Positions 35,007-42,809 of a DNA stretch of 64,000 nt are shown here, one piece after another. Position 1 is the stretch's first letter. The number at the start of each line of letters is the position of its first letter. This DNA is from Roseitalea sp. (GTDB taxonomy: Bacteria > Pseudomonadota > Alphaproteobacteria > Rhizobiales > Rhizobiaceae): assembly GCA_017642895.1 (NCBI GenBank), contig JAEPON010000020.1, positions 1 through 64,000 on the forward strand. Reading direction: 5' to 3'. Both the position numbers and the translations under genes were made by a program. The notes below the pieces were generated by a model that saw only the letters and a list, made by a program, of their open reading frames with translations, was not told the origin of the DNA and did not search any database.

Positions 35007-35516
35007 TCAGGCCTGTGCCAGTGCCCAGATCATGGCCGGCGACAGGTGGAAAGAGGCCAGCCCGCCGAACGCCAGGGCGATGCCGTAGGGGATGTCCTTC
35101 TCATCAATGATGCGACGGAGCACCCGCACTTCGCCCGCATAGGTGGCAAGGGCGGACTTGCGGAACATCATCAGGACAAGCGTCAGCACGCCGCCCGCAA
35201 TGGTCGCAAACAACAGATAGTTCATCAGCGCCGGCCCCAGGCCGAGCCAAAGCGCGGTCGAAGCCATGAGCTTGGCATCGCCGCCGCCCATCACGCCGGC
35301 GGCAAAAAGGCCGAACGTTGCGGTCAGGACCACAGCGAACGCGGCCAGATGCATCGCGACCTGCATCCAGGTCAGGCCGATGAAGGGGGCGATCGCCACA
35401 AAGGTGACAATCAGCAGCAGCGAGACCCGGTTGGCGATCGTCATGGTGAACATGTCCGACAATGCGGCATAGATCATGGCGAACGGGAAGACGACGAAGA
35501 TGATGGCTGGGATCAT
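35007..35516 (-). CDS. cpaA: Prepilin peptidase CpaA (TadV)
   Basis: A 169-residue type IV prepilin peptidase, an aspartyl protease of the inner membrane that processes Flp pilin and pseudopilins. It has about five to six helices and the catalytic Asp residues in AALSDMFTMTIANR and in GVMGGGDAKLMAS (GxGD motif). The small single-domain size is normal for CpaA. ATG 35516 has GGA nine bases upstream; a long upstream frame extension is not credible. It lies apart from the cpaB run by 83-128 bases and is divergent from the secretin-N-domain gene. Confidence 0.92.
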   Translation of the reverse strand: MIPAIIFVVFPFAMIYAALSDMFTMTIANRVSLLLIVTFVAIAPFIGLTWMQVAMHLAAFAVVLTATFGLFAAGVMGGGDAKLMASTALWLGLGPALMNYLLFATIAGGVLTLVLMMFRKSALATYAGEVRVLRRIIDEKDIPYGIALAFGGLASFHLSPAMIWALAQA

Positions 35517-35637
35517 GACCAATTCCACGGCTGGCGCATAAACTGCGGCCAACGCTAACACCGCGACGTTAAGACTTCCTGAGGCGGCAATGGTGCTGCA
35601 TGGTACAAACGCCTCCGGCGGCCCGCTCCCGGCCTTC

Positions 35638-35657
35638 ATGGTTAATGCTTCCTTCAC
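35638..35657. promoter_or_regulatory. CtrA-type site between cpaA and the pilus N-domain gene
   Basis: ATGGTTAA at 35638-35645 is again the exact half-site TTAACCAT on the opposite strand. Read on the plus strand, TTAA-N7-TTCAC (35642-35657) differs from the full CtrA consensus by one base. The site lies in the 192-base divergent promoter region of cpaA and the plus-strand pilus genes. Confidence 0.45.
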
Positions 35658-35708
35658 GATTGTCGCCGAGTATCGGAGCGGAAAACTGAACGTTTCGGAG
35701 TCCCGATC

Positions 35709-36191
35709 ATGGCCCTGCGTGTTGCCGGTCTTGTTGCCCTGTCGCTGATGTTTGCCGCACCTTTGGCGGGAACCGCCCACGCCGAACCCGCGACCAATGC
35801 AGGCGTCGAGGTCGTTCTCAACCAGGCCAAGATTCTCAAACTGTCCAAGGCGGCATCGACCGTGATCATCGGCAATCCGGAAGTTGCCGACGCCACCGTT
35901 CACGATGCGAACACGATCGTCCTGACAGGCCAGGGGTTTGGCCGGACCAACATCGTTGTCCTTGATGGCGCCGGCACGCCCATCCTTGATGAGCAGGTGG
36001 CCGTTGTTCGCGACGGTTCGACGACGCTGCGCATCTATCGGCGCTCGATCGTCGAAACGCTGTCGTGCGAGCCATACTGCGAATGGGCCTACCAGACGCC
36101 GGCCGAAGTGGAATCGACGCGCGAACGCGCCCGCGTCAATGCGATGTTCGAATCCGGGGCCGGCGGCGACGCCGACCTGTTCGGCAACTAG
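35709..36191 (+). CDS. Pilus assembly N-terminal (secretin N-domain) protein
   Basis: A 160-residue periplasmic protein with a Sec signal (MALRVAGLVALSLMFAAPLA GTAHA, split here) and one T2SS/T3SS pilus N-terminal domain: VVLNQAKILKLSKAASTVII followed by GNPEVADATVHD, the same fold as the first domain of CpaC. It lacks any secretin core. Such stand-alone proteins accompany tad loci in Hyphomicrobiales and may help secretin assembly. It contains two cysteines in SCEPYCEW that could form a disulfide. It opens the plus-strand group with the TadE-like genes. Confidence 0.85.
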   Translation: MALRVAGLVALSLMFAAPLAGTAHAEPATNAGVEVVLNQAKILKLSKAASTVIIGNPEVADATVHDANTIVLTGQGFGRTNIVVLDGAGTPILDEQVAVVRDGSTTLRIYRRSIVETLSCEPYCEWAYQTPAEVESTRERARVNAMFESGAGGDADLFGN

Positions 36192-36342
36192 AGCATTCTG
36201 CCACCGGCTTGAACCATTCTGCCGGCGCGGGATTGGGGCCAAACCCGCACAGCCGGAATGTGTCGACTTGTAACGATCCTGAAAACCAGTTCTCAATCGC
36301 TTTGACCTAGACTGACACGGTTCGTGAACGGATCGGAGCGAC

Positions 36343-36894
36343 GTGTTGGCCAGATCGGCTCAAACATTGGGATGGTTGCGGCGCGCTGGCGGTCTGGCGC
36401 GCGACAGCCGTGGTGCCACGGCCATCGAGTTCGGTATTCTGGCACTTCCCTTTTTCCTGTTGGCGGTCGCGGTTCTGGAGACCACGGTTTCGTTCACCGC
36501 CGAACAGGTGATGTCGAACACGACCGACAAGCTGGCGCGCCAGATCCGAACCGGCCAGATCATCCCGGCAACAACCGATGAAAACACGTTTCGCGGGCTG
36601 ATCTGCAGCGAGATGGAGATGATGGTGCCGGCCGGCTGCCCGGACCTTCATTTCGACCTGCAAAGCTATTCGAGCTTTGCCGACGTTCCCAAGTCCATCC
36701 CGTTTTCGGCGCCGGGCGTGATCGACACGACCGGCTTTCGCTACGAGCCCGGCGGCGCGGGAACGATCAACAATCTGCGGATCATCTACAAATGGCCGGT
36801 CTATACGGACATGATGAAGTCGCGCATTGCCGGCCTGCAGGACGGGCGCATGCTGCTCTACACCACGACAACCTGGCAGAACGAGCAATATTGA
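36343..36894 (+). CDS. TadE-like pseudopilin (first)
   Basis: A 183-residue TadE/TadG-type minor pseudopilin. The N-terminus has a positively charged stretch, then RGATAIEFGILALPFFLLAV, where the Glu five residues into the mature-like helix is the pilin hallmark, and a soluble C-terminal domain. The start is GTG 36343 with GGAG seven bases upstream. The stop overlaps the next gene in TGATG. CpaA is the expected processing peptidase. Confidence 0.87.
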   Translation: MLARSAQTLGWLRRAGGLARDSRGATAIEFGILALPFFLLAVAVLETTVSFTAEQVMSNTTDKLARQIRTGQIIPATTDENTFRGLICSEMEMMVPAGCPDLHFDLQSYSSFADVPKSIPFSAPGVIDTTGFRYEPGGAGTINNLRIIYKWPVYTDMMKSRIAGLQDGRMLLYTTTTWQNEQY

Positions 36895-37535
36895 TGCGCG
36901 CGCACTCGAAATCCCGCCATCGCATGGCAGCGCGCGATACCGCGCCCAACAAGCGCGGGCTTATGCTCGCCCTTCGCCGCTTTCGGCGGAACCGGGATGG
37001 CGTCGCCGCCGTCGAGTTCGCGCTGATCGTACCGCTTTTGCTGCTGCTCTATCTGGGCACGATGGAAATCTCGTCCGGCGTTTCGCTCAACAAGCGCGTG
37101 GCGCGCGTTGCCGCAACCACGGCCGATCTGGTCACCCAGCAGACCGAGATCGACCGGAAGACCCTGGAAGGGATCATGCAGATCGGCGCCTCGATCCTTT
37201 TTCCATACTATGCCGACACGCCGCGCATCACGATCGCCGGCATCGATGTCGATGACGATCATCCCGATGGCGGCCAGGTGGTCTGGGCGCGGCGGATGAA
37301 CAAGGATGGCAGCTTCGAACCGGGACTGACCGCGGACGACTACACCTTTGTGCCTGACCGTCTGCGCATTGATGAGACCTTCGTCGTCATGGTCCGGGTC
37401 GATCTGGTCTACAGGCCGCTGATCACCTGGGTCACCGAGCGTGACGCCGATGGAAACGCGATCGGCATCAACATGACCGAAACCTACTGGTTCCATCCGC
37501 GCCTGGTCGAAGACATTCCGTGCGTCAACTGCTGA
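36894..37535 (+). CDS. TadE-like pseudopilin (second)
   Basis: A 213-residue paralogue of the preceding protein. A longer basic N-terminus (about 40 residues) comes before the helix RDGVAAVEFALIVPLLLLLY with the conserved Glu. The C-terminal domain (SGVSLNKRVARVAATTADLV, then TYWFHPRL) is typical of TadE/F-like proteins. ATG 36894 overlaps the upstream stop. No TadG with a von Willebrand domain and no Flp pilin gene were found nearby. Confidence 0.86.
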   Translation: MRAHSKSRHRMAARDTAPNKRGLMLALRRFRRNRDGVAAVEFALIVPLLLLLYLGTMEISSGVSLNKRVARVAATTADLVTQQTEIDRKTLEGIMQIGASILFPYYADTPRITIAGIDVDDDHPDGGQVVWARRMNKDGSFEPGLTADDYTFVPDRLRIDETFVVMVRVDLVYRPLITWVTERDADGNAIGINMTETYWFHPRLVEDIPCVNC

Positions 37536-37546
37536 AGCCGTTGCAG

Positions 37547-38446
37547 TCAGCGGCTGGCCGACAGGCTCCTGACCAGCTCGACCGCATAACCATAGTCACC
37601 CGGTTGGGCGGGTCGAAAGGCACCGGCCAATGACGGCGAGATGGCGTCGAACCCCGCCGGCGACGTGTCATGGAGCGCGACCAGCATCGATCTGAGGGCC
37701 TCGCGCACGTCGTCGGGCACGGTGTCGCGCACCGCATGGGGCCCGAACGGGATCACGCTTGACCGCCATGTGATCTCTGTCGCCGCATCGTCGGCCGGCG
37801 CCACGGTCGCGGCAAGCCCGCCCTCAGGCTTGGCCGCACCATCGGGAGCAGCATAATCCCAGGCGAAGAACGCGGCCAGGTCACCGGCAAGAAATGCGTC
37901 GCGCGCCACCTCGAAGCTTGGCTGCAGAACCAGATCCAGGCCCGCCCCATGCAGCGGGCTGCCGGCCAGACGGAAGGAAATGGCCGGCGCCAGATCACCG
38001 GTCAGCGAGCCGGCCGGCCCGTGGCCGACCGGTCCGCCCGCAAGCGCCGCCCTGCCATCGCCGCCAGCCTTGCGGACCACCAGAACCGACCGCACGCCGA
38101 ACGCGCCGGATGCGCTGGTCGGCGCCGCCAGCGGCACCAGGCATCCACACATCTCCTGCGCAGCGGCGTAGCCGAGCGCGGACAGCACGGCATATTCGAT
38201 CCGGCCGGCGGTCTGTGCATCGATGAGGCTCGGCGCATCGCGCAACAACAGCACCTCGGCCGGCATTCCGATCGCCGCGCTGACGGCATCGCGAAACGGC
38301 GAAAAATGCTCGGGCGAGCGGGAACCCGCCGCTTCATCGACCACACCGATGCGAAAGACGCCGGTTTGGCTGCGCCAATCGGCGCGACCAGGCGATGCCA
38401 GCGCGACCAAAGCCAGTGCCAAAACCAGTCTCAAAGTGTTTTTCAT
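37547..38446 (-). CDS. PhnD-like periplasmic substrate-binding protein
   Basis: A 299-residue protein with a Sec signal (MKNTLRLVLALALVALASPG RA, split here) and the layout of phosphate/phosphite/phosphonate-type binding proteins: FRIGVVDEAAG, HFSPFRDAVSAAIGMPAEVL, AGRIEYAVLSALGYA and FEVARDAFLAGDLAAFFAWD. No ABC permease or ATPase gene is next to it, so it may be an orphan binding or sensory protein. It converges on the pseudopilin genes and is divergent from deoB. Its ligand is unknown. Confidence 0.72.
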   Translation of the reverse strand: MKNTLRLVLALALVALASPGRADWRSQTGVFRIGVVDEAAGSRSPEHFSPFRDAVSAAIGMPAEVLLLRDAPSLIDAQTAGRIEYAVLSALGYAAAQEMCGCLVPLAAPTSASGAFGVRSVLVVRKAGGDGRAALAGGPVGHGPAGSLTGDLAPAISFRLAGSPLHGAGLDLVLQPSFEVARDAFLAGDLAAFFAWDYAAPDGAAKPEGGLAATVAPADDAATEITWRSSVIPFGPHAVRDTVPDDVREALRSMLVALHDTSPAGFDAISPSLAGAFRPAQPGDYGYAVELVRSLSASR

Positions 38447-38575
38447 GACGCGCGCCCCAACCCCTGAACGACATGGACGTTGACCACACTCATGCTTATA
38501 AGACGCCGTTGGCGCAAGCGCGGGGCCGAAACGATTGCGCCGGCGGCGACAATCGGTGGCGAAAAAGGCTGACAC

Positions 38576-39814
38576 ATGGCGCGCGCAATTTTGGTGGTTC
38601 TGGATTCGGTGGGCATTGGCGGCGCGCCCGACGCGGCCGCCTTTGGCGATGAAGGCGCAAACACGGTCGGCCACATCATTGACCATGCGGCAGCCGGCAA
38701 AGCCGACAATGGCGACCGGCACGGCCCGCTCCATTGCCCCAACCTGGCTCGGCTGGGTTTTTTCCACGCGGTCGAACTGGCGTCGGGTCACCCGGGCGCC
38801 GCAGCGTTGAAACCGGATCGCGTGGCCGGTTTCTGGGGCGCCGCGCAGGAGGTGTCGCACGGCAAGGACACACCGTCCGGCCATTGGGAAATCGCCGGCG
38901 TGCCGGTCCTCTTCGACTGGGGCTATTTTCCGCACGAGGTGCCGGCCTTTCCGCAAGCGCTGCTCGATGCGATCCATGCCAAGGCCGGTCTTGATGGTTC
39001 GCTTGGCAACCGGCATGCGTCAGGGACCGAGATCATCGCCGAACTGGGCGAAGAGCATCTGCGCACCGGCCTGCCGATCTTCTACACGTCCGCCGACTCG
39101 GTCTTCCAGATCGCCGCGCACGAGACCCGGTTCGGGCTCGACCGGCTCTATGCGCTGTGCGAGACCGTGCGGACCCTGGTCGATGATCTGAACATTGGCC
39201 GCGTGATCGCCCGGCCCTTTGTCGGCGATGATGTCGGGACTTTCGAGCGCACCGGCAATCGCCGCGACTATTCCGTCCCGCCGCCCGCGCCGACGCTGCT
39301 CGACCGTACGGTCGCGGCCGGCGGACGGGTGATCGCGGTGGGCAAGATCGGCGACATCTTCGCCCATCAGGGCGTCAGCGAAGTGCGCAAGGCGTCCGGC
39401 AATGCGGCGATCGGCGAAACGACGCTCAAGGCCATCGACGATGCGGGTGACGGCGATCTGGTGTTCGCCAATTTCGTCGATTTCGACATGCTCTACGGCC
39501 ATCGCCGCGACGTTGCCGGCTATGCGGCCGCGCTTGAGGCGTTCGACCGCTTTCTTCCGCAACTGACCGGCAGGCTGCGCGACGGCGATCTGCTGCTGAT
39601 CACCGCCGATCACGGGTGCGACCCGACATGGAGCGGCACCGACCATACGCGCGAGCGCGTGCCGGTCATCGGTTGTGGCCCCGGCCTTGCCGCCACCAGC
39701 GTCGGCATCCGCCCGACCTTTGCCGATATTGGCGAGACGATCGCCGACCATCTGGGCATCGGCGCCGACGCCGACGGCACCTCGTTTCTGGGTGAGCTGA
39801 CGGACCGTGCCTGA
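38576..39814 (+). CDS. deoB: Phosphopentomutase
   Basis: DeoB interconverts ribose (deoxyribose) 1-phosphate and 5-phosphate in nucleoside salvage. The 412-residue protein has the alkaline-phosphatase-fold metal sites of the family: LVVLDSVGIGGAPDAAAFGD at the start, HGKDTPSGHWEIAGVP in the middle and LITADHGCDPTWSGTDHTRE near the end. Length is normal. Its stop overlaps the mutM start by eight bases. Confidence 0.96.
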   Translation: MARAILVVLDSVGIGGAPDAAAFGDEGANTVGHIIDHAAAGKADNGDRHGPLHCPNLARLGFFHAVELASGHPGAAALKPDRVAGFWGAAQEVSHGKDTPSGHWEIAGVPVLFDWGYFPHEVPAFPQALLDAIHAKAGLDGSLGNRHASGTEIIAELGEEHLRTGLPIFYTSADSVFQIAAHETRFGLDRLYALCETVRTLVDDLNIGRVIARPFVGDDVGTFERTGNRRDYSVPPPAPTLLDRTVAAGGRVIAVGKIGDIFAHQGVSEVRKASGNAAIGETTLKAIDDAGDGDLVFANFVDFDMLYGHRRDVAGYAAALEAFDRFLPQLTGRLRDGDLLLITADHGCDPTWSGTDHTRERVPVIGCGPGLAATSVGIRPTFADIGETIADHLGIGADADGTSFLGELTDRA

Positions 39815-40700
39815 ACTGCCCGAGGTCGAAACCGTCCGGCGCGGCCTGCAGCCGGCGATGGAGGGCGCGCGGCTGGTCAGGCTCGAACTGCGCCGGGCCG
39901 ACCTGCGCTTTGCCTTGCCGTCCGGACTGCCTGCGGCGCTCGAAGGCCGGACGATCACCGCCATCGGCCGGCGCGCCAAATATCTGACGATGCATTTTGA
40001 CGATGGCGTCGTCCTGATCAGCCATCTGGGCATGTCCGGCTCCTATCGCATCGAGGACGGGGCGGAGGCCGCAATGCCGGGAGCCTTCCACCACGGGCGC
40101 TCGAAGCTCTCGGCGCACGACCATATTGTCTTTCATCTGACCGGCCCGGACGGCGAGACGCGGCGCGTTGTCTACAACGATCCGCGCCGCTTCGGCTTTG
40201 TCGATCTCGACCGCGCCGACACGCTGGCCGACAACCGGCATTTGAAAGGGCTGGGGCTCGAGCCCACCGGCAATGCGCTTGACGGCACGCGACTGGCGGC
40301 GATGCTGGCAGGCAAGGCAACGCCGCTCAAGGCCGCCCTTCTCGACCAGCGGCTGATTGCAGGCCTTGGCAACATCTATGTGTGCGAAGCGCTGTGGCGC
40401 GCACGCCTGTCGCCGCGGCGCAAGGCCGGAACGCTCGTAACCCGCGCCGGGCTGCCGACACCGCGCTGCCACGCCTTGGCTGACGCCGTGCGCGCGGTGA
40501 TCGCCGATGCGATCGCCGCCGGCGGTTCGTCGCTGCGCGACTATGTGCATGCCGATGGCTCTCTGGGCTATTTCCAGCACAGTTTTGCGGCCTACGGACA
40601 GGAGGGCGAACCCTGCCGTCACGAAGGGTGCGCAGGCACCATCGGGCGCATCGTCCAAAGCGGGCGGTCGACATTTTACTGCCCGACATGCCAGAGATAG
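39807..40700 (+). CDS. mutM: Formamidopyrimidine-DNA glycosylase
   Basis: MutM (Fpg) removes 8-oxoguanine and ring-opened purines and nicks the abasic site. The 297-residue protein begins with PELPEVETVRRGL after the initiator Met, so the catalytic Pro1 and Glu2 are present. It has the helix-two-turn-helix region (LLDQRLIAGLGNIYVCEALW) and the C-terminal zinc finger (Cys-x4-Cys in CRHEGC, later CPTC). The start is GTG 39807 inside the end of deoB. Confidence 0.96.
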   Translation: MPELPEVETVRRGLQPAMEGARLVRLELRRADLRFALPSGLPAALEGRTITAIGRRAKYLTMHFDDGVVLISHLGMSGSYRIEDGAEAAMPGAFHHGRSKLSAHDHIVFHLTGPDGETRRVVYNDPRRFGFVDLDRADTLADNRHLKGLGLEPTGNALDGTRLAAMLAGKATPLKAALLDQRLIAGLGNIYVCEALWRARLSPRRKAGTLVTRAGLPTPRCHALADAVRAVIADAIAAGGSSLRDYVHADGSLGYFQHSFAAYGQEGEPCRHEGCAGTIGRIVQSGRSTFYCPTCQR

Positions 40701-40735
40701 CCGACCATCACCCCGATCCACGGAGCTTGCCTGCC

Positions 40736-41509
40736 ATGGCCTATGACACGATCATCGTCGAAAAGCGCGGTGAAGCCGGTTTGATCACGCTGAACCGGCC
40801 CAAGGCCCTCAACGCGCTGAACGGCACGGTGCTGAACGAGTTGACCGCCGCGCTCAATGCCATGAGCGAGGATGCCAAGATCGGCGCGGTCGTGATCACG
40901 GGCTCGGAAAAGGCGTTCGCCGCCGGCGCCGACGTCAAGGAAATGTCGGAGTTCGAATTCGCCAGCGCCTATATGCACGATGCGCTGGGCGGCTGGGAAG
41001 ACGTGGCGGCCTTCCCCAAGCCGATGATCGCGGCGGTCAGCGGCTATGCGCTCGGCGGCGGCTGCGAACTGGCCAGCATGTGTGATTTCATCATCGCCGG
41101 AGAGAGCGCCAAGTTCGGCCAGCCCGAAGTCACGCTTGGCATCATGCCGGGAATGGGCGGCACGCAACGGCTTGCGCGATCGATCGGCAAGGCCAAGACG
41201 ATGGATCTGTGCCTGACGGGACGCATGATGGACGCCGAAGAGGCCGAACGGTGCGGTTTGGTCGCGCGCGTGGTCCCGGACACGGAACTGATCGAGGAGG
41301 CGATCAGCGCCGCGCAAAAGATTGCCAGCTACTCCCTGCCGTCGGTGATGATGGTCAAGGAGACCATCAACCAGGCGTTCGAGACCGGCCTTGCGGAGGG
41401 GTTGCGGTTCGAGCGGCGGCTGTTCCATGCCATGTTCGCGCTGGACGACCAGAGCGAGGGCATGGCCGCGTTCATCGACAAGCGCACGCCGAGCTTCCGC
41501 AACCGGTGA
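40736..41509 (+). CDS. Enoyl-CoA hydratase
   Basis: A 257-residue crotonase-family protein. The sequence is that of a short-chain enoyl-CoA hydratase, which adds water to trans-2-enoyl-CoA in beta-oxidation. The oxyanion-hole segments AFAAGADVKEM and GYALGGGCELASMCD are intact, and both catalytic Glu residues appear in the GGGCELA and the AKFGQPEVTLGIMPGMGGTQ regions. GGAG lies about 10 bases before ATG 40736. The gene follows mutM by 35 bases and precedes the rpsT promoter. Confidence 0.92.
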   Translation: MAYDTIIVEKRGEAGLITLNRPKALNALNGTVLNELTAALNAMSEDAKIGAVVITGSEKAFAAGADVKEMSEFEFASAYMHDALGGWEDVAAFPKPMIAAVSGYALGGGCELASMCDFIIAGESAKFGQPEVTLGIMPGMGGTQRLARSIGKAKTMDLCLTGRMMDAEEAERCGLVARVVPDTELIEEAISAAQKIASYSLPSVMMVKETINQAFETGLAEGLRFERRLFHAMFALDDQSEGMAAFIDKRTPSFRNR

Positions 41510-41537
41510 TGCGTTGGCGCTCAAGCGCTGCGTGACG

Positions 41538-41566
41538 TTGACTGGTCACGCAATTGAGACTATAGC
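41538..41566 (+). promoter_or_regulatory. Sigma-70-type promoter for rpsT
   Basis: TTGACT (41538-41543), a 17-base spacer and TATAGC (41561-41566) form the best-looking housekeeping promoter in the window. It would start a leader of about 108 bases before rpsT. A 7-bp stem (GGCGGCA-GATT-TGCCGCC, 41578-41595) lies early in that leader. Confidence 0.7.
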
Positions 41567-41680
41567 CACGCCACCTTGGCGGCAGATTTGCCGCCACACT
41601 TGTTCATGGCCGTGCGGTGACTGTCTTTTCAGGTCCTGCGGCCGGTTTCCGGGTTCCGGACCAGATTGAGAGAGGCAAGC

Positions 41681-41947
41681 ATGGCCAACACAAGGTCAGC
41701 CAAGAAGGCAACGCGCAAGATCGAGGCGCGCACCGAAGTCAACACCGCGCGCCGCTCACGCGTGCGCACCCATATCCGCAAGGTCGAGGAAGCCATCGCG
41801 GCGGGTGACCAGGCGGCTGCAACCGAGGCACTGAAGGCAGCCCAGCCTGAACTTATGCGCGCAGCCTCCAAGGGCGTCATGCACAAAAACACCGCCTCAC
41901 GGAAAGTGTCGCGCCTTGCCAGTCGCGTGAAGGCCATCGCCGGCTGA
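41681..41947 (+). CDS. rpsT: 30S ribosomal protein S20
   Basis: An 88-residue basic, helical protein that binds the 5' domain of 16S rRNA. MANTRSAKKATRKIEARTEV and the C-terminal MHKNTASRKVSRLASRVKAI are diagnostic. ATG 41681 gives the standard N-terminus, with GAGAGAGGC upstream. It has its own promoter and terminator and stands just before the dnaA regulatory region, a frequent arrangement in alphaproteobacteria. Confidence 0.97.
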   Translation: MANTRSAKKATRKIEARTEVNTARRSRVRTHIRKVEEAIAAGDQAAATEALKAAQPELMRAASKGVMHKNTASRKVSRLASRVKAIAG

Positions 41948-41973
41948 TTTTTGTTCGCCGGCTCAGCTTATTG

Positions 41974-41999
41974 AAACCCGGTCCCGACCGGGTTTTTTT
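41974..41999 (+). terminator. Intrinsic terminator of rpsT
   Basis: AAACCCGGTC and GACCGGGTTT form a stem separated by CC and run into seven consecutive T residues (41993-41999), a strong Rho-independent terminator 26 bases after the rpsT stop. Confidence 0.92.
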
Positions 42000-42809
42000 G
42001 ATTCACCGGCTAAGGAAAAATTCGCCTTGAACGACAGGCATTTAGCGCGCCCGGCCGACGACTGATACTGGCATCACAGCATCGACCAGGCGCCGCCTTG
42101 CACGCAGTTCCGGAAAGTTTATTCTTTTTTTTCAATGGCTTAAATCGTTGGTGCACGATTCCGAACAGACCGCTTCCGCTTCATCCTCAATCCGCAAGAG
42201 TCAAGAACTCTTTTCGAAAATTTTTTTGCCGCAGCCCTCATTTTGGGCGTTTCAAAAGAAGCTGTGGAATCCCAAACGCTTATCTTTTGCGGGACGAATC
42301 AAGACGCATTTTGTTCCCGAAACCGGACGCTCCGGCGCGTTAAAATTGCCTTAACGGGCCTTGTCTGTGCGGCGCAGATAGGGCTAGTTTGACATCACTG
42401 ACGGGCGAGCGTTCCTGCAAAAAATTGCGAGCCGAAAGTGCCGATTGCTACCATGGGTTGCATTCGTTGCGGGTACGTGCGTTCACCGGTCCCGGGGCAG
42501 GGCCAATTCGGGAGTTGCGTAACTCGGCTGGTGGCGGATCCGTTCGGATTCGGCAGTCAGATGGTGTTGCCGGATTTTCCGGTGAAGGCCGCCAGCGGTG
42601 TGAAAGCGCCGATATTGCCGGCGGTGAACGACGATTAGGACGGTGGCCGGTGGCCACCAGACATTGATTGCGGGGCATTGCTGACGCCCATTGGTGTTTT
42701 TGCGTCGGTCGACGGAGCACATGGCTGTTTACGGCCCGCAACGTTGAAAACATGGCGGCTCGGGGATGTGCACCCAACGCTCTTGGTCAAAAAGGAGGTG
42801 AACATCGAC
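42000..42809. other. Long AT-rich regulatory region upstream of dnaA
   Basis: No convincing gene lies in this 810-base region. Its first 360 bases are rich in A- and T-runs. It has six GANTC (CcrM) sites, at 42000, 42157, 42198, 42267, 42296 and 42547, and a full CtrA-type site at 42340-42354. Also visible are hairpins at 42196-42212 (AAGAGT/ACTCTT, then a T-rich tract) and 42323-42335 (CCGGA/TCCGG), and TTGACA at 42389-42394 without a good -10. I found no cluster of TTATCCACA DnaA boxes, so an origin here is not supported by eye. Promoters for dnaA are expected here. A 61-codon frame at 42454-42638 has weak support. Confidence 0.6.
42340..42355 (+). promoter_or_regulatory. Full CtrA-type binding site upstream of dnaA
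   Basis: TTAA-AATTGCC-TTAAC matches the full CtrA consensus TTAA-N7-TTAAC exactly. It lies about 455 bases before the dnaA start among several GANTC methylation sites. CtrA is the master cell-cycle regulator of alphaproteobacteria; binding here is inferred from sequence only. Confidence 0.55.

Noticed and set aside
42454..42638. A 61-codon frame (MGCIRCGYVRSP...) between rpsT and dnaA
   Set aside because: It has no ribosome binding site, mixed third-position composition and no recognisable family, and it lies in a regulatory region. It stays possible but unsupported.
42000..42809. Chromosomal origin oriC next to dnaA
   Set aside because: AT-rich tracts, a CtrA site and GANTC sites are present, but I could not find a cluster of DnaA boxes; the best match (near 42263) has three mismatches. 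In several Hyphomicrobiales the origin is elsewhere.
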